Below, piece after piece: positions 7,891 through 16,400 of a DNA stretch of 22,537 bases. Each line of letters opens with the position of its first letter. Position 1 is the stretch's first letter. A program made the position numbers and the translations under genes. The stretch comes from Oceanococcus sp051252075 (GTDB taxonomy: Bacteria > Pseudomonadota > Gammaproteobacteria > Nevskiales > Oceanococcaceae), in assembly GCA_051252075.1 (NCBI GenBank), contig JBPOFU010000043.1, positions 1 to 22,537 on the forward strand, in the 5' to 3' direction. Under the pieces are notes generated by a model. It worked only from the letters and a program-made list of their open reading frames with translations, searched no databases and was not told where the DNA came from.

Positions 7891-10217
7891 TGCTGGACTT
7901 TGATGGGGGGCGCCCACACCTCTGACTCGGCCACTCTGAACAGGCGGAAACTTCCATATCGCTTGGCCAATTGAATCTCGCCAGCATATTCGAGCCGAAA
8001 AAGCTCACCAACTTCCAGCTTGAGCTCCGCAGCAAAGGCTTCCGTCACAAATACCGTATCGGGTGGAGTGACAGGTTCCACACGGGCCGCAAATGACAGC
8101 TGGGTACCGTAAAAACTCGGCTGCGCGCTCACCGTGTCATAGCCTGCGTAGGCCGGCGCGAAATGGGCGCCGACGCGAATCTGCAGATTCCCCAGACGTC
8201 CTGAGTAGTCTTTGCGGATATCGCGCGCGGCCTGGATCAGTCGCAGACTGATTTTGGCCGCCGATTGTGCATCACTGGTAACGATATGCAGCGCATCACC
8301 CCAAGTGTTGCGCAGCAACACCCTTTTACCTCCGGCCTTAATGCACTCAGCTAGGCGCGGAACGATCTCCGACCAGTAGACTTGGACTTCCGAATCACTT
8401 AGTCGGCTAAAGTCGACCATGTCAGTAAAAACCAGCCCGACCATGCGCCTGTCGGCAGCGGGCAGCATCTGCGGTGGCATGCGAACCCTACAAACCGACC
8501 AGCTTGGCGCCTGCCCTGCCTTCGGGTTTGCACGCAAGCCACACATTTCTATACCCAGGCTCGAGGCACAGAGCATGGCGAGGCCGTCACGCAGTCGCAA
8601 TGCGTGACGTTTACGCCACGCAGACTCGACTGGAAGGAAGCCGGACATGCTCGAAACGCGCTCAGCACGCCCAAGCAGGTTCTGCCACTGAGCCTGCTCG
8701 ACACTGCCAAAACGCTCTCCCCAGTAGCTGGTTTCACGACCTTCGCTATCGGCCAGGACGATGTGCAGACGAGCACCACAGTTGATCAGGCCAAAAAGAG
8801 CATTTAAGCCAACCGGTGTGTCCGGCTGCGCAACGAAACACGGCGCGCCGTTAATCAATTCGGCAATTTCAGGATCGATCTTTGGCGAACCCGACAACTT
8901 GTCCAGCCCTTGAATGACATAGGCCGCCGGCATGGCGATGGTCGAAACCATCTCTTCGTCGAGCTGCAGCGCAATGCACAGACGTCCAATCTGTCCACGG
9001 GTCCGACTGCGCGTGGTGAGATCGTCACGCAATAGAGGATCGGCCCGGGCCAGCGCGACGCTCGCTTCACTGATCCTTTTTTCGATCAGACAGGCCTCCG
9101 CACGTGTTGCAAACCAGAAATAACGATCACGCTCTTCCGCTGGTGGTTCCGGCGGCAATACGGAGAGAGCATTTTCGGCAAAACGCTGCGCGGTCTCGTG
9201 ATCCCCCAGCATGACATGCAGGGTTGCCGCATTCACCGCACTATAAGCCCCGCCACAACGCGCATAAGCGAGTTCATACGCGTCAGCGGCCAGGCGCAGA
9301 TTCTCACTGCTGCGAATACCAGCGAACGCCAAATCTTTATGAAGACGCGCAGGCAGCGCGTGCCAATCCTCCGAACGATCTTCCGGTAAAGGTGCCAGTT
9401 CCTCAAAACGACGCAACGCCAGGCGCGTGCCTCCTACCTCCGCCAGGCTTCGCAAATAGAGATAACGGATGGCTTCCGAATTGTTATGGCTTTCCAGTGC
9501 ACGCATCGCCTGATCGTTTGCGCCCAGCGCATTCCCAGCAGCCAGATGATCGCGAATATCGACCTCCAGAAAGCGGTGATTTTGGACGTCGTGGCCCTCC
9601 TCCTGTAATTGCCCGTTTTCGGGATCAATAATGACCAGAGATGCATTAGGTTTCGCCTCCATTGCTCCATGCAGCGCCGAAGGAATCGCTTCCGGATGCC
9701 TTCGCCACCTAGCGACCTCAGCAGAGCCCCCAGGCTTCAATTCGCTCCCGCCCCATAACACGCAGACCAGTTCGTCAGACTCCAGACATAGCCGGGCAGC
9801 CAAGCGCTGATATTGCAAGGGTGAAACATCCCCTGGCTGATCGACGCGCTCCGTATTGGTGGCCAACTGAATCAGCCGTTCAAGCCGCTCCTCTACCGCC
9901 AGGCGCGATTCTTCGGAAGGCGGACGACCCAGCTCCGAACTGCGCCGAACCCAGGCCGCCAAAATGTCATCCGGCGCACCTACCAACAGGGCGTGCAATT
10001 CTGCAGCAACACCCAGCCGCTTTGCTCGATTGAGGAGCGTTTCGGCGAGAACGAGGTCGGCTCCCGGCGCCATCCCGCAGCAAATGCGGACACTGCGCCA
10101 GCCTTCGTGTTTCGCTCGCTGCTCGAACCAACTACCGGCTGCATTCGCAACTCTTTCGCGCGCATCGGCATCTAGGACGAGATGACCCGATACACCGATT
10201 CGTATGATGCTTCCCAA
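7887..10217 (-). CDS. SLOG-like / TPR-like / class III nucleotide cyclase fusion
   Basis: A 776-residue soluble protein with no signal or membrane segment. Residues 1-200 look like a SLOG (Rossmannoid nucleotide-sensing) domain: the RIGVSGH strand at 6-12, G48-M-A-P-G-A-D54, and the late strand ELVCVLWGG at 149-157. Residues about 215-420 are helical and repeat-like (ARLHKDLA, YELAYARCGGAYSAVNAATL), resembling the bacterial TRAFs-binding/DUF4071 domain; I am only moderately sure of that. Residues 590-765 are a class III cyclase homology domain with metal-binding D599 (FTDM) and D641 (NTWGD) and transition-state R712 (AARVEP). The usual purine-selecting Lys position is N637, the Asp/Thr position is S701, and the usual catalytic Asn is S708. 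It should make a cyclic NMP, but the base is not predictable. Start: TTG at 10215-10217, chosen because GAGGGAG at 10225-10231 lies seven bases upstream and RIGVSGH must be N-terminal. It heads a two-gene operon. Confidence 0.85.
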   Translation of the reverse strand: MGSIIRIGVSGHLVLDADARERVANAAGSWFEQRAKHEGWRSVRICCGMAPGADLVLAETLLNRAKRLGVAAELHALLVGAPDDILAAWVRRSSELGRPPSEESRLAVEERLERLIQLATNTERVDQPGDVSPLQYQRLAARLCLESDELVCVLWGGSELKPGGSAEVARWRRHPEAIPSALHGAMEAKPNASLVIIDPENGQLQEEGHDVQNHRFLEVDIRDHLAAGNALGANDQAMRALESHNNSEAIRYLYLRSLAEVGGTRLALRRFEELAPLPEDRSEDWHALPARLHKDLAFAGIRSSENLRLAADAYELAYARCGGAYSAVNAATLHVMLGDHETAQRFAENALSVLPPEPPAEERDRYFWFATRAEACLIEKRISEASVALARADPLLRDDLTTRSRTRGQIGRLCIALQLDEEMVSTIAMPAAYVIQGLDKLSGSPKIDPEIAELINGAPCFVAQPDTPVGLNALFGLINCGARLHIVLADSEGRETSYWGERFGSVEQAQWQNLLGRAERVSSMSGFLPVESAWRKRHALRLRDGLAMLCASSLGIEMCGLRANPKAGQAPSWSVCRVRMPPQMLPAADRRMVGLVFTDMVDFSRLSDSEVQVYWSEIVPRLAECIKAGGKRVLLRNTWGDALHIVTSDAQSAAKISLRLIQAARDIRKDYSGRLGNLQIRVGAHFAPAYAGYDTVSAQPSFYGTQLSFAARVEPVTPPDTVFVTEAFAAELKLEVGELFRLEYAGEIQLAKRYGSFRLFRVAESEVWAPPIKVQQ

Positions 10218-10394
10218 ATTGCCGCTCCCTCGCCCCGCGCTAAAACACGGGTCTCAAAACCAAGCACACGCTCAGCCTAGCATCGGGAGCGATAGTAAGC
10301 ATTAGTGCCTCTTGATTGCCTCACAATCGCATGCACTACGGGCTTGTGCGCTGGCTTAAGCTCTGCAGCGCTCATGATGTCGGACGAAATGCAC

Positions 10395-10416
10395 AAAAAA
10401 ACCCCGTCATGCGGGG
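10395..10416 (-). terminator. Intrinsic terminator for a leftward transcript
   Basis: Read on the minus strand: CCCCG, a 5-nt loop, CGGGG, then seven T. The stem occupies 10402-10406 and 10412-10416, and the T-run is 10395-10401. It has textbook form and is one-directional, since the plus-strand side has no T-run. It lies upstream of the cyclase operon and would stop any transcript arriving from the IS91 side. No convincing gene feeds into it. Confidence 0.8.
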
Positions 10417-10443
10417 CTATGTATTCTTCAGTGCAGCTTTATG

Positions 10444-10461
10444 AGAGGTTGTGACACCTCT
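10444..10461. repeat. 6-bp stem-loop next to the orphan terminator
   Basis: AGAGGT and ACCTCT pair around a 6-nt loop, 27 bp from the terminator stem. Together with the terminator it could be the 3' structured part of a small leftward RNA. No further support. Confidence 0.3.
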
Positions 10462-10788
10462 TGATTCACTTACTCGATGTTCTGCACCTGAATACATAAA
10501 AGGCATTTATATATATGATTTTTATGGAAATTCTAACAACCACCAACTTCGGGCTACAAGTGCAGCTACAAACTCGTTAAAAGCAGCTAAAAATCAACAA
10601 AACACTTGAATCTACGTTACACCGATCAAGCATTTGGCGCATCTTCTCCTAGTTGCGACTCCAAAGCCAGCCCTGTCCGTGCCCTGCTTGATTGGCCTTT
10701 TATTGCCTCCCGACTTGGGACTAGACCCACTTGCACGTGGAAACCGTCCATTACCGGTTACGCCGCCTCACTGGAGCGATCAGTTCAG

Positions 10789-10805
10789 GTCAGAAACATT
10801 CTGAC
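10789..10805. repeat. Perfect 7-bp hairpin left of the IS91 remnant
   Basis: GTCAGAA and TTCTGAC form a perfect stem with an ACA loop. Flanking GATCAG hexamers sit on either side (10778-10783 and 10807-10812). It might be part of the terminal structure of the insertion sequence or an unrelated operator; I cannot decide. Confidence 0.3.
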
Positions 10806-11113
10806 ATGATCAGCAACAACGGCCGTTCAACTTTTCAGATGGGTCGGCAGGTGTACGCCATCAACGACCATTAAACTGATCCAGGCCTACTCACACAAAG
10901 GGCGCAAAGCGGCCTTACAAGTTTGACTCGCTTAAGCCACTAGACGCCCCGAAGCCGTCAGTCACGATTCGGCACGCTCAAGCCGTCTGCCCCGGAAAGC
11001 TGACATTCAGGCGCACAGACGGGCGTCCGGGTGAACCCAAGAATCTCGTTGCAACCCTTACCGAGGAAGGCAAGGGTGACACGAGATCGGATCAGCATTT
11101 GCGTCGAAACCGC

Positions 11114-12589
11114 ATGGGAATGCGCACAGCTACCAGCGCCACCGCCCCGAGCAAGCGCTGCTCTACAAGATTGTCGAGGATCACTACTCGGCATTCGCGG
11201 AGCAGATGGTATGTATGGGCCGGGCGCTGCCGGATTATGTACGTCGCGAATTTGACGAGTTCCTGCGCTGTGGACGGCTGGAGCATGGTTTCCTGCGAGT
11301 GCGTTGCGAAGGTTGTCACGCAGAGCGGCTGGTCGATTTCAGCTGCAAGCGACGAGGCTTTTGCCCCAGCTGTGGCGCCAGGCGCATGGCTGAGTCAGCA
11401 GCCCTGCTGGTTGACGAGGTCTTTCAAGAGCAACCCGTTCGCCAGTGGGTTCTGAGTTTCCCGTACCCGCTGCGCTTTCTGTTTGCTAGCCGTCCCGACG
11501 TGATGGGGAAGGTGCTGGGTATCGTCTACCGCGTGATTGCTACCCACCTAGTCAGATCAGCGGGTTTCACAAGAAACAACGCGCACACGGGAGCCGTCAC
11601 GCTGATCCAGCGTTTCGGCAGCGCGCTGAATCTGAACGTGCACTTCCACATGCTGTTTCTGGACGGCGTGTATTTTGGGCGGTCGGATGGCCGGCTGCGC
11701 TTCCGCTGGATCAAAGCGCCGACAAGTGCCGAGCTGACTCAATTGGCCGACACGACCGCCCGTCGTATCGGTCGGTTTCTGGAGAGACAGGGACTTCTGG
11801 AGCGCGATGCCGAGATTAGCTGGTTGGTTGGCGATGACATCGACGCCGATCCCATGAGCAGCGTGCTGGGGCACTCGATCACCTATTGCATCGCCGTAGG
11901 GCCGAATGCCGGACGCAAGGTGATGACGTTGCAAACGCTGCCGGCGGATGATCCCCCATTTGGAGAAGAGGCCGGGAAGGTGAGCGGCTTCTCGTTGCAC
12001 GCCGGAGTTGCGGCCCGTGCTGACCAGCGCGACAAACTGGAGCGGCTCTGTCGCTACATCAGTCGACCGGCCGTGTCCGAGAAACGGCTGTCTCTCACAA
12101 ACAACGGTCTGGTGCGCTACCAGCTGAAGACACCCTACAAAGACGGGACCACTCACGTTTTCTTCGAGCCATTGGACTTTCTGGCCAGACTAGCGGCGCT
12201 GGTTCCGAGGCCGAGGGTGAATCAATCTCACGCGTTTTCATGGGGTGTTTGCGCCAAACAGCAAATGGCGGGCACAGGTCACGCCTGCCAGGCGGGGCAA
12301 GGGTCGGCAGGTCGCCAACATACCGGCTGAAGACAAGACGCCAGCCGAAAAGCATGCGGCCATGACATGGGCAAAGCGCTTGAAGCGTGTTTTCGATATT
12401 GACGTTGAGACGTGCGAGACGTGCGAGGCGTGTGAGGGTGCAGTCAAGATCGTTGCCGCGATCGAAGACCCGGTAGCCATCAGGAAGATCCTTGACCACC
12501 TAGAGGATCAGGGCGCGATGCCTGAGGCTTACTACAGGCCAGCAGTGCGGCCCCCTCCGACGCGGCAACTGGTTCCAACCCTGCATTGA
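11114..12589 (+). pseudogene. IS91 family transposase, frameshifted twice
   Basis: The main open frame (ATG 11206 to 12330) encodes an N-terminal zinc-ribbon-like cluster (C34, C37, C47, C53, C56 counted from 11206), the HUH motif H146-F-H148 in LNLNVHFHMLFLDG, and the tyrosine region around Y284 (RYISRP). Two breaks are evident. Upstream, the frame continues as YQRHRPEQALLYKIVEDHY back to a stop at 11077 without any start codon, whereas the next frame has ATG codons at 11114 and 11120 followed by MRTA; a one-base loss near 11130 would explain this. Downstream, a tandem AATC AATC at 12220-12227 shifts the frame; removing one copy restores VNLTRFHGVFAPNSKWRAQVTP and the normal C-terminus to 12589. 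It is therefore probably inactive unless rescued by frameshifting. Confidence 0.88.
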
Positions 12590-12907
12590 TGGCTATCCAG
12601 CACCGCTGGCCGACACGGACGGCAGGGTCTTGTTCGTCTTGAGGTCAGAAAAACGCTCAGTGGTAAGCCTCCGGGGCTCGAAACTGCCTGCTATTCGTTG
12701 CACGCCAAGCCCAAAAGCCTACCGAATCCTCGAGCCTCGACCGCCAGCCAGGCTTCGGCTAAACTTCAATAATCCACAGAGGGCGTTTGTTTGTCCTATA
12801 CGCGGCATAAGCCGATTCAGAGCACCACGCAAAAGTTTTGAGCATTCTCCACCAATGACAACGCTCAATTAAGTAAGTTGTTACGACAATATAAAGGAGT
12901 GGTAATT
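12590..12907 (+). other. Gene-free stretch: IS tail and leader of the next gene
   Basis: No coding sequence is supported here. It contains the trailing non-coding part of the IS91 element up to about 12803, then about 100 bp of AT-richer leader that ends in the ribosome-binding site AAAGGAGTGG (12893-12902) of the gene at 12908. Confidence 0.5.
12783..12803 (+). repeat. oriIS-like end of the IS91 element
   Basis: The segment beginning GCGTTTG and containing TCCTATACGC resembles, from memory, the conserved origin end of IS91/ISCR elements (GCGTTTG...CCTATAC). It lies about 195 bp after the transposase stop, as expected for the replication-initiation end. The usual GAAC/CAAG tetranucleotide target is not seen directly beside it. 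Confidence 0.45.
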
Positions 12908-13420
12908 GTGATAAGGCTGCTATTCACCGCCTTGGCATTAGTGCTTTCAACGAACGCTTATCCGGATACGCTTAAGGCTTGGAAAGATTGGGTGGTTTTT
13001 TCGGATTCAAAATTAACGATGGCATATACCTCGGACCAAGACGCCAAGTTGGTTCTAGCGATGAATAATCAATGCAACATATTACCCCTGCGCATTTTGA
13101 AGGCAGGCCCGCCAGCCGCTGCACAATCTGTTCAACCGGCGGCTGGTGAATTGCTAATCGATAACGGCAAAAATTGGCAGTGGACTGGGCGCGCCATTCA
13201 AGCGCAAGGAAAATCGCAAGCTTCAATTGAATTTTTGTCGATCAACTTAAATTCTATGGTGGACTTGTCAAACGAAATGCGCTCGGGAAATTTCATGTGG
13301 GTCAATTACTTGATCGCTCAGCAGTCTTTGCAGCAATTTCGCTTCTCGCTCAACGGATATACCGCAGCAGCTAGGGATCTTTATCAAACGTGCAAAAGTA
13401 ACATGGCAAAGCGCAACTAG
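12908..13420 (+). CDS. Small secreted protein of unknown function
   Basis: A 170-residue protein starting at GTG. AAAGGAGTGG at 12893-12902 sits just ahead and decides this start over the TTG at 12878. A signal peptide is clear: MIRLLFTALALVLSTNA is followed by a polar segment, with cleavage probably near residues 17-19. The mature part begins DTLKAWKDWVVFSDSK, looks like a compact mixed alpha/beta domain, and has two cysteines (in NNQCNILP and YQTCKSN) that could pair in the periplasm. I do not recognise a family. It is convergent with the adhesin gene, only 39 bp apart, and lies just outside the IS91 remnant. It could be an accessory to the adhesin, but nothing in the sequence shows it. Confidence 0.65.
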   Translation: MIRLLFTALALVLSTNAYPDTLKAWKDWVVFSDSKLTMAYTSDQDAKLVLAMNNQCNILPLRILKAGPPAAAQSVQPAAGELLIDNGKNWQWTGRAIQAQGKSQASIEFLSINLNSMVDLSNEMRSGNFMWVNYLIAQQSLQQFRFSLNGYTAAARDLYQTCKSNMAKRN

Positions 13421-13459
13421 AGTATTGCGCTGTGCCCCGTGATTGAGTTCGATTGTGGG

Positions 13460-16400
13460 CTAGAACTCGAATCCAACCCCGAAGCTATATACGCCGTCTC
13501 TGCCCTCATTGGCATAGGATGCGCCACCTTGGATCACAATTGTTGTTTGGTTTTGACCAGTCCGCACCCAGTGCGCCATGCCAACCCCCATGGCAGTCTC
13601 TGATTTGAAATGGCCCACACCGATACCTAGGGTTGTTTTTCCAGGGGAACTCGGCATTACGATATTGCGAATCGCTACCGAGCCGGCAATGCCGCGGCGC
13701 GACTCAGCCGCTGAAGTTGTCAGTTGATCTACATTCACAGCATCTGTGCCAGATATCCCTTTGCCTACATTAGTGACCCTCCTTTGTTGACGGCGACTCC
13801 CCACCGACACGGTTAAGGGCTGTGATGCCACGGAACCGGCACCTATTGCCACCGAGCCTGGGGAAACCGCGGATGCTGAATTCCCCACCGCGACGCTGTT
13901 TACTCCTGAACTCGCGGCACTGTGCCCCACTGCAACGCTGTTTAATCCTGAGCTCGCTGCACTTTGCCCCATCGCAATGGATCGCGTTCCGGATGCCACC
14001 GCCTCAGCTCCTAACGCAACGGTATGATTACCAATTGCTTGAGCCCCTTGGGCGCCTGCAAATGCACTTTGCCCGCGGGCGGCCGCTTGGTCGCCGATGG
14101 CAGTCGAATTCGCACCGCTGGCGCGAGTGCCTGAACCCACGGCAGTGGCGGAAGCACCTGCCGAATTTGCCGAATAACCGAGTGCAGTTGACGCAACGCC
14201 GCTCGCATCACTCAATCGACCAACTGCCAAGGTGTCTCTTTCGGTCGCCCTTGCGTGATCGCCTTGAGCGATGGCACCGCTCGCGGAACTGAGTGCTGAG
14301 CTTCCAAACGCAATGCCATTTTCGGCATCTGAGGAAACCTGAGCACCATCTCCAATCGCAGCCGCCCCGGCTGCCATGGCAACTGCACTCTGACCAATGG
14401 CCGTGGCTCGTGTCGCAATTGCACTAGCACCAATACCAACCGCTACTGATTCGGCATCGCGGGCAAATGTATGCTGCCCTAATGCTAAGGATGATACGCC
14501 AGCCGCCATGGCTTGATCGCCAATTGCACTTGCAGAATTTCCTAGCGATTGAGCCTGATGACCGATCGCCAAGGATTGAGTAGCGAGCGACCATGTAGCG
14601 CTACCTAAAGCGACCGCATTTTCACCTGACGCGATGGATAAATCACCAACTGCAAGGCTACGGTTGGCAGATCCAACCGCACCGCGGCCAATCGCGGTCG
14701 CATTCGTTGCCACTGCCCTAGCGGCGTGACCTAGCGCGATCGTTTGATCCCCGTCAGCCAGCGCCGTTGCCCCTAAAGCAATGGGATTTGTTCCGCCAGC
14801 AGCTGCTGCGTCTCCAATGCTAAGCGCAGAATTGCCAACTGCCTCCGCACCGCTACCTAGTGCTGCCGAGCGTGTACCGACGGCTAAACTATCATCGCCA
14901 ATGGCCATCAAGCTGATTCCATCCGCGTAGGCCGAAGTGCCCTGAGCAATGGTATCAGTCCCCAGCGAAACTGCGGTAGAGCCAATGGCGGTCGTTGCCT
15001 GCCCATCTGACAGCGCCTGATGACCAATCGCGGTTGATTGATCACCAGCTCCTCGGCTTTGAGCGCCTATCGCAATAAGACTGGTGCCCACTGCGCTCGC
15101 TTGTGTGCCTTGTGCGATGGAGTCTTGCCCATTTGCAGTCGCTTGAGTCCCAATCGCCATTGCGTTTTGGGTCGCTTCCGCTATCGCTCGATGGCCAAAT
15201 GCAAGTGAGCCATCTCCTATTGTCAATGCCGAGCTTCCAATTGCCACGCTACGGTCACCTAATGCTTGAGACAAATTCGATCCTGCAAATGAGAGCACCC
15301 CAGCTGCATGCGCTCCATTACCAACTGCCGTAGAGCGATGCGCCGACGCAACTGTCTGATCACCAATTGAAATGGAACTGGTTCCCATGGCAAGTGCCCT
15401 TGTACCTTGAGCAATACTGTCTATCCCACTCGCCCTAGCGAGAGTGCCCAATGCCATTCCCCTAGTCGCTTGTCGTTCAACGCGAGCCAAGCCGCCAACT
15501 GCCATCCCCCGTGGAGCGTTCGATTCAGAGTTAGCACCAATTGCAATGGCGGAGAACCCGCTTGCAGTCGCTGCGCTTCCAATCGCTGTCGCCTCTCGAG
15601 TTGACGCGACGCTCGTCACACCAACGGCGATCGTAGAAATGTCACTGCTAATAGCATTCCGCCCAAGTGCGACACTGGAGAGTCCCGAAGCTGATGCGGA
15701 ATCCCCTCCTGCAAAGGATGATTCGCCGGAGGCTCTGCTTGCATTCCCAATTGCGGCTGCGTTGATGGCGCTTGCCACCGCGTGATTTCCATACGCACTG
15801 GCAGACTGTGCACTGGCTGATGCCTGATTGCCGATAGCATTCGCCGACTCCCCACTCGCGGTTGCGAGATTACCAATGGCGGTTGTAGCGACACCCGAAG
15901 CGGCGGCTCCGGTTCCTACTGCGGTTGCGTGGAACCCGCTTGCCGCCGCGTAATTACCAACGGCGGTTGTGGCGACGCCCGAAGCGACGGCCCCGGCTCC
16001 AACTGCGGTTGCGTGGATCGCGCTTGCAGTCGCGCGATCTCCATACGCACTGGCAGACTGTGCATTGGCTGATGCTTGATTGCCGATGGCAGTTGCGTTA
16101 CTAGCGCTGGCCACAGCGTTACTACCCTGACTAATTGCGTTATTGCCGATTGTTGTAGCGGAAATGCCGAGTGCCATCGAATTATCACCCGTCACCGTCG
16201 CGCCATAACCGAATGCCACGCTTCGATCACCCGTAGCGGTAGCGGAGGTGCCGAGAGCCATCGAATTATCACCCGCCACCGTCGCGCCATCACCGAATGC
16301 CACGCTTCGATCACCCGTAGCGGTAGCGGAGGAACCGAGAGCCATCGAATTATCACCCGCCACCGTCGCGCCATCACCAAATGCCGCGCTTCGATCACCC

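Larger units (their letters stand above)
10218..11113. other. Gene-free stretch between the cyclase gene and the IS91 remnant
   Basis: No convincing coding sequence is present. The first 170 bp should hold the cyclase-operon promoter, though I cannot pick out a clear -35/-10 pair. Then come the leftward terminator (10395-10416), a small hairpin (10444-10461), an AT-rich patch around 10490-10620 and a perfect hairpin at 10789-10805. The remainder, up to the transposase remnant, is GC-richer, probably belongs in part to the insertion sequence, and has no recognisable protein. The left end of the IS cannot be placed by eye. Confidence 0.5.
11099..12803 (+). mobile_element. IS91-family insertion sequence, degenerate
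   Basis: The core is a broken IS91-type HUH transposase gene (11114-12589). The right boundary is set at an oriIS-like end at 12783-12803. The left boundary is unknown and is given here only as the start of recognisable transposase frame; the true element probably begins further left. IS91 elements move by rolling-circle replication and make no target duplication, so flanking repeats are not expected. The element lies directly upstream of the cyclase/TIR operon, on the opposite strand. Confidence 0.7.

Noticed and set aside
10417..10506. Leftward 29-residue frame ending right at the orphan terminator
   Set aside because: Preceded directly by an in-frame stop, with no ribosome-binding site and unremarkable composition; more likely non-coding.
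10540..10800. A tRNA or integrase attachment site beside the accessory region
   Set aside because: No cloverleaf, CCA-end pattern or integrase gene could be found on either strand.
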